Source: Chondrosia reniformis (Eukaryota > Porifera > Demospongiae > Chondrillida > Chondrillidae). From it: a DNA stretch of 64,000 nucleotides. The notes beneath the pieces are model-generated. The model had not been told where the DNA came from. It saw only the letters and a list, made by a program, of their open reading frames with translations, and made no database searches. The translations under genes and the position numbers were made by a program. Below are positions 59,194-64,000 of this stretch, piece by piece. The stretch lies in NCBI GenBank assembly GCA_947172415.1, contig OX359195.1:7867001-7931000 (forward strand), read 5' to 3'. How positions within the stretch are numbered: the first letter of the stretch is position 1; each line of letters opens with the position of its first letter.

Positions 59194-62100
59194 ATGGCGT
59201 CCGAAGATAGCCATACAAGGTCGTTGCTGATCGAAGACGTATCTATCAAATGGGGAGACAGAAGGCTGCCGAAGGGAGCCCTGTTTATTTCACCTCTCCA
59301 CCTTAACTTTACTACCTCCGTCAGAGAATGTGATATTAAAGTAAGGAATTGTATTCCCTGCCTACGACACGATTCCTTCACCTTTTCTTATATTATTGGC
59401 TCTACCTTAATTGTGTACGTACTCCCGTATCACATTGATGGCTCCCTAAGCGATCCGTACATTGACCATGGAATTTCCTAGTATTCTTGTGGAATACGGT
59501 TCTGCGTGTATATCATCTCTCTATGTGGACTTAGGTGTTGATGACGGACATACTGTCAGCGGAGATAAGCAGCTCAAAGACGCAGCAGCAGTGCGTCGTA
59601 TTATTACTCAAGCTCAAAGACTTCAGAATGCTATGCTTTGAGCTGCCCGTTCAAGAAGATGGCCAGAAGGCGATGGAAATGATTAAATCTCTATCCCTTC
59701 CAGGTACATTTAGATGGCAAGTCTAGAGGTCTCATTAATATTAGTATGAAAATGAAACAATTGATTACAATTACATCTATTCTGTATGCATATGCTATTG
59801 ATATGTATACATTCATACATATGTACATGTCTAGAACAATTTTTGGGTAATATTTGGATGAATAGTAACAATGTTCTATGTATTGTATTTCATATGTAAC
59901 ATTAATATAAGTAGTTTCTTTTGTGGAAAAATTAAAATTTATAGTTTATAAATATTATTTAATACTCTTTCTTTGTACATTGCTACAGATGACATATCCT
60001 ATATGATGTGTTTTCAATTGAACTCTAATTCCAAAGAGACAGTTGCTCTTCAGTTGTCTGATATAGGGTGAGCATCCAATAGTTGTCTGATATAGGGTGA
60101 CCATCCAATAGTTGTCTGATGTAGGGTGAGCATCCAATAGTTGTCTGATATAGGGTGAGCATCCAATAGTTGTCTGATATAGGGTGAGCATCCAATAGTT
60201 GTCTGATATAGGGTGAGCATCCAATAGTTGTCTGATGTAGGGTGAGCATCCAATAGTTGTCTGATGTAGGGTGAACATCCAATAGTTGTCTGATGTAGGG
60301 TGAACATCCAATAGTTGTCTGATATAGGGTGAGCATCCATTAAAATCAGTACATCATTTTCTTACATGCTACATCTACTTTAGAGTAAAGGCCTATAGGG
60401 AACTAGACCTAGTGAGATCTAGTGAGATGCAAATACTTTCTGTTGCCATAGAGATGTAATGATGAGATGGGGATGTCCCTCAGATGAATGGAGACTGACT
60501 ACAGCCAATCAGCACTTTGACGTATGTGGTTACATTCAATACTCCATATCCCTACCATAAGAGGTGGTGATCCAGCCCTGCATGTCCTCGTATGCAGGTG
60601 TGTTCATCCTATCCCAAGATGGTTGCTATACCCAGCAGGATCACCGACCAGGATATCAGGATAGTTGCGAAATTCCGTTACCTTGGTCGCTTCCCACGAT
60701 TGTCTTACTATCACAAAAAGACTTGTATGCCTCTAATGAGCTCGAGCCAGCCCATGATTGGCATGACTGGAAAGAAGAGCTTTGAGGACCTGGGAATTCT
60801 GAATGCTACACTTTCCCAGGGAAACAGAGGATTGATCGTGGACACAAGGACAGCCACATTGGCTCAAAGTCACTTGACCAAAGGTAGTCTCTGATTATCA
60901 GTGATGTGATGTGGAGCTAGTGTGTGACTTGCTGTAGGTGGAGGTGGTACGGAGAGGTTGGAGTCCTACCCAAGGTGGAATGTAGTACATGCTGACTTGG
61001 ACTCCTACCAGCAACTCCATGTATCTCTCAATAGACTTGTAGACTGTGAGTTTACTGTATTCCAATTCTGTAGTTTAAAGGTTTTATTTATTATACCTCA
61101 CCCCCTACCCCACCCACTACCCCTACCCCACCCACTACCCCTACCCCACCCACTACCCCTACCCCACCCCCTACCCCTGTGCAGTGTGTCAGAGTCCTAA
61201 TCTAAGTGGCTCTAGTGGTTGGTTTGGCAAGTTAGATAGCAGCAGTTGGTTGAGGAACATCAGACAGCTCCTCATAACAAGTCGACTTGTAATGGGTCAC
61301 CTCAACAAGGGACAGCCAGTCCTGGTCCACGGAGAGTCAGGCTATGACACGGAGCTGCAGGTCACGTCTCTTGTTCAGATTATCATGGAATCCTACAATC
61401 GGACCTGTCTAGGGTGAGCACTATAACCATGGTGACGGAGGATAGCTGTTCTTCCTATATTTAGGGACCATAGGTCCTTCGTACCTTGTACTCAATTGAG
61501 ATGTTCTCTGCTTCTCTGTAGCTTTGTAGAGTTAATTGAGAGGGAATGGCTGAGCGCTGGCCATCCCTTTAGTAGACGTCACAGACATTGTGCAACTGTT
61601 CCCCTCAAAGAGTCTGGACCTGTTTTTTTGGCTTTCCTTGACTCAGTTTACCAGGTACAGTGTAACTTTTAACCTTTAATCTGTGACCTCTAACCCATTA
61701 ATGGCTATGGATTATAGTTAATTGGTAGTCCTTGTCAACTGCTGATAAGCAAATGAGAACCAGAAGTACATTATATGAATGTTACCTGCTACTACTGTAA
61801 TTACTTCCTAGTCAATTGGATGAGATTCCTTTGTTTTTTCATTCTTTTCTCAGCTTTTGACTCAGTTCCCTACTGCTTTTGAGTTTAATGAGACACTTTT
61901 GCATTACCTGTTTCTTCATTCATACTCTTCTGACTGTGGAACATTTCTTTACGACTGCCCAGGAGAGAGATTCAAAAATAAAATAAAAATTAAGACACAC
62001 TCTCTCTGGTGAGTCCATCTTCTCTGTTCATACTACTGCATACTAGTGAGATACTGCAGATTGCACTAGTGAGCAGTTTGTTCTGTATCTGTTTGTAGAC

Positions 62101-62888
62101 TTTAGTTTACTGTCTCTGTTACTATAGGAACCATATTTTAAACCCAATCACTTTGAAGTCCTTCAGGAATCCACTCTTTGAGAGGTTTAAGCATTCTCTT
62201 AATGTCTCTGTTTCTCCTCAAGATATTGTGAGTTATAGCTGAATAAAGTACAAGTGGTAATTGTTTAGGCAGCTGATGAATGATGTGTCCTTGGTTCCAC
62301 TGATGAATTGATAGTTAGTGTGTCTTTTTGTTTGGAAATGTTTCAGGTTCTGTGGACTAATTGCTATTTAAGACAGAATCCATTTAAGAGCTGCATCAAC
62401 TTGCCAGCTTTTGAGAGACTGAGAAGTGTAAAGGAACGAGTAGACGCTTCTAGGTTGAAGGCAAAGGAACTGCAAAAGTAATTACTTATATACCTTGACT
62501 GTTGTCTGCCTTTATCAATTATGCATTCTTTAGGGAGATTCTGAGTGTTCAGAACCATCTGAGAAAGAGACTCACCGGAAGCAATCACCTTTTGCCAGAT
62601 CAGAAAGTGCAAGTTATTACAAATGTTGAAACTAAGAATGAAAGAGGTTTAGAAGGCCAACCCTCAGAAGACAAGACTGTGACGCCCTTCACTTCAGATA
62701 TCAAGGACAACTCATGTACTCCAGAGTCTCCTTCCATTGACCCTACATGTTCTGATTGGAGCAAGAAAAGTGATAATTTGATAACTAACCACAAGTCTTT
62801 CCCTGGTGATGAGCTAGTTGACAAAGGTGTAACAGGAGAACCTGATGATCCACTTCCAAGTAATAATCAGTTTCAAGAAAATTCATGA
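59194..62888 (+). CDS. MTMR9: MTMR9-like catalytically inactive myotubularin, 12 exons
   Basis: A pseudophosphatase; in other animals it binds MTMR6/7/8 and raises their PI3P phosphatase activity. Exons: 59194-59340, 59535-59703, 59989-60067, 60452-60521, 60598-60883, 60938-61045, 61185-61413, 61522-61654, 61854-62008, 62128-62227, 62347-62477, 62534-62888; phases agree, 653 residues (human about 549). The PH-GRAM domain is in exons 1-4. The phosphatase fold starts at FRYLGRFPRLSYYHKK. The P-loop reads VLVHGESGYDTELQVTSL (about 332-349), where active enzymes have HCSDGWDRT; catalytic Cys and Arg are Gly and Thr. FVELIEREWLSAGHPF follows. A helical region (SVKERVDASRLKAKELQKE) could be the dimerising coiled coil. 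The last 90 residues are a Ser/Asp-rich, probably disordered extension. The start is ATG in AAAATGGCG. Confidence 0.93.
60051..60340. repeat. 30-bp minisatellite at the donor of MTMR9 exon 3
   Basis: About ten copies of a unit containing GTCTGATATAGGGTGAGCAT. The first copy spans the exon-intron border (TCTGATATAGG|GTGAGC), so each later copy repeats the last exon bases and the donor. Using a later donor would bring in TGA within the first copy. Confidence 0.93.
60353..60425. repeat. Dispersed repeat, short copy in MTMR9 intron 3
   Basis: TTACATGCTACATCTACTTT, AAGGCCTATAGGGAACTAGA and CCTAGTGAGA match the start of the element at 6990-7150. Confidence 0.65.
61090..61176. repeat. CCCCTACCCCACCCACTA repeat before MTMR9 exon 7
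   Basis: A C-rich 18-base repeat about four to five units long, ending just before the exon 7 acceptor (CCCCTGTGCAG). It forms the polypyrimidine tract of that splice site. Confidence 0.85.
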
Positions 62889-64000
62889 TTAAAGATAAAA
62901 CTATCATATATTTAACTTGTAACTGAATATGTTGCAGACAAAACTTCTTTTTTGTATCATTATTACACACACACACACACAAACTATACTGCAATCAAGT
63001 AAACTAAATATTAAATATTGTAAGTTATAGTAACTGCACTGCATTGATGGGTTCATAAAATGCACTCTTTTTACCAGCAAACCTGACATTGGAACATTGA
63101 GATTATCACATATAAAACAGGTCTGATGGACAATTAGCCAATAATTGGTTTGGTTCAATGGCAATTACTTTGCTTCTATCATGAAAAGTTAATTGCTATG
63201 GTAATTACTGTTATTGAAAAAAGGTTGTTATTGTACAACTGCCATTTTAACAAATATCATTCCCTGTCATAAGTTACCTTGTACTAGACCTGCCATTGTT
63301 CTTTGTTATTCCCCATAACTGTTCATAACAATAATCTGGACTAGAACATATTTAACAAAGTTCCCTAAGTTATGGTCAATCACAAATAATCATAACAAAT
63401 CTGAAATGGTTATCACACAAAGAATACAAACTGACATGCCTACTTCAAACTAAAATTGTAACAATTTAAGGATCACTATGAAACCCAAGCAGCTATAGCT
63501 ACACTTAACAGGAACAGCCAGATACCTGGCTCTAGGGCATATAGAGACACTTAGCTAGTTGCTGACATATTAAATGGCTGGTACATGGCCAAGGAGCTCT
63601 CCAGCTGAGCACTGCCACATTTGACTGGAGAACATTAGCTGAGAGCTAAGGACATAAAGCCAAACTGTATGAAACACAAGTTTGGGATTCCTTTGGTTAA
63701 CCTTCCTGACACAGAAACTTAAAAGCTAGTGTTATAGAAGCAAAAATAAAATTCACAGTAGTATGAACCTGGGAATAAACATGCTGAAAATAAATTATTA
63801 TTGGCCTGGACTGATATAGACAACTATAAGAACAATTCTTATCATTCTAGTCAGACTTGAGGAAAACATGCCTGACATTTAAACATTTAAAAACAAAAAG
63901 TTCATACAACCAACCAAGTACAAATTACCATGGTTACATCTAAACAACAAGATTGCCATAGCAACAGCTGCAATCCAATAGGCTACATTTGCTCAGTTTT
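62889..64000. other. MTMR9 3' flank, no gene seen
   Basis: AT-rich sequence with a short (AC)n tract at about 62965-62982. No splice-supported frame, RNA gene or mobile element was recognised on either strand. Confidence 0.6.

Overview
The window is eukaryotic nuclear DNA from an animal. The genes are split into many short exons with GT-AG introns, the non-coding sequence is AT-rich, and the families found (a STARD3-type MENTAL+START protein, a ZIP8/14-type zinc transporter, the pseudophosphatase MTMR9, CAP, STT3A, an RBM24/38-type RNA-binding protein) occur together only in metazoans. Compact genes and introns packed with minisatellites would fit a sponge or another early-branching animal, but the sequence alone does not prove the phylum. 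Exon coordinates were worked out by hand from splice signals, reading phase and family similarity.

Layout. 1-698 (+): last three exons of an RBM24/38-like gene. 3110-14689 (-): a complete 14-exon cyclase-associated protein gene, converging on the first. 15665-16852 (-): a single-exon RBR E3 ubiquitin ligase with a C-terminal membrane segment. 17461-22145 (+): an 11-exon STT3A gene, the catalytic subunit of oligosaccharyltransferase. 22000-50553: a tandem array of five copies of a small multipass-membrane-protein gene (all -). Its units carried along 3' pieces of STT3A (four pseudogene fragments) and 5' pieces of STARD3 (two fragments). 50554-54223 (+): the full STARD3-like gene. 54773-59077 (+): a ZIP8/ZIP14-type SLC39 transporter with a long coding minisatellite. 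59194-62888 (+): an MTMR9-like inactive myotubularin. 62889-64000: no gene seen.

The array is the main feature of the window. The ancestral order was probably STT3A(+) / membrane gene(-) / STARD3(+), with the membrane gene and STARD3 sharing a divergent promoter. Later units repeat this block after a deletion removed STT3A exons 7-10. The five membrane-protein copies all look open, but they differ by amino-acid changes and in-frame indels in one loop and in the third membrane exon, while their introns remain alignable by eye. One unit was broken by a 3.0 kb DNA transposon with an integrase-type DDE transposase, inserted into the shared promoter. Smaller foldback elements sit in the array introns, including a family whose ends carry a hammerhead-ribozyme-like core.

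Tandem repeats are abundant in the introns. Several start exactly at a 5' splice site and repeat the exon end together with the donor, so they may arise by local duplication there. The single-copy genes are unlinked housekeeping functions (actin turnover, N-glycosylation, sterol transfer, metal uptake, phosphoinositide control) with no evident common pathway.
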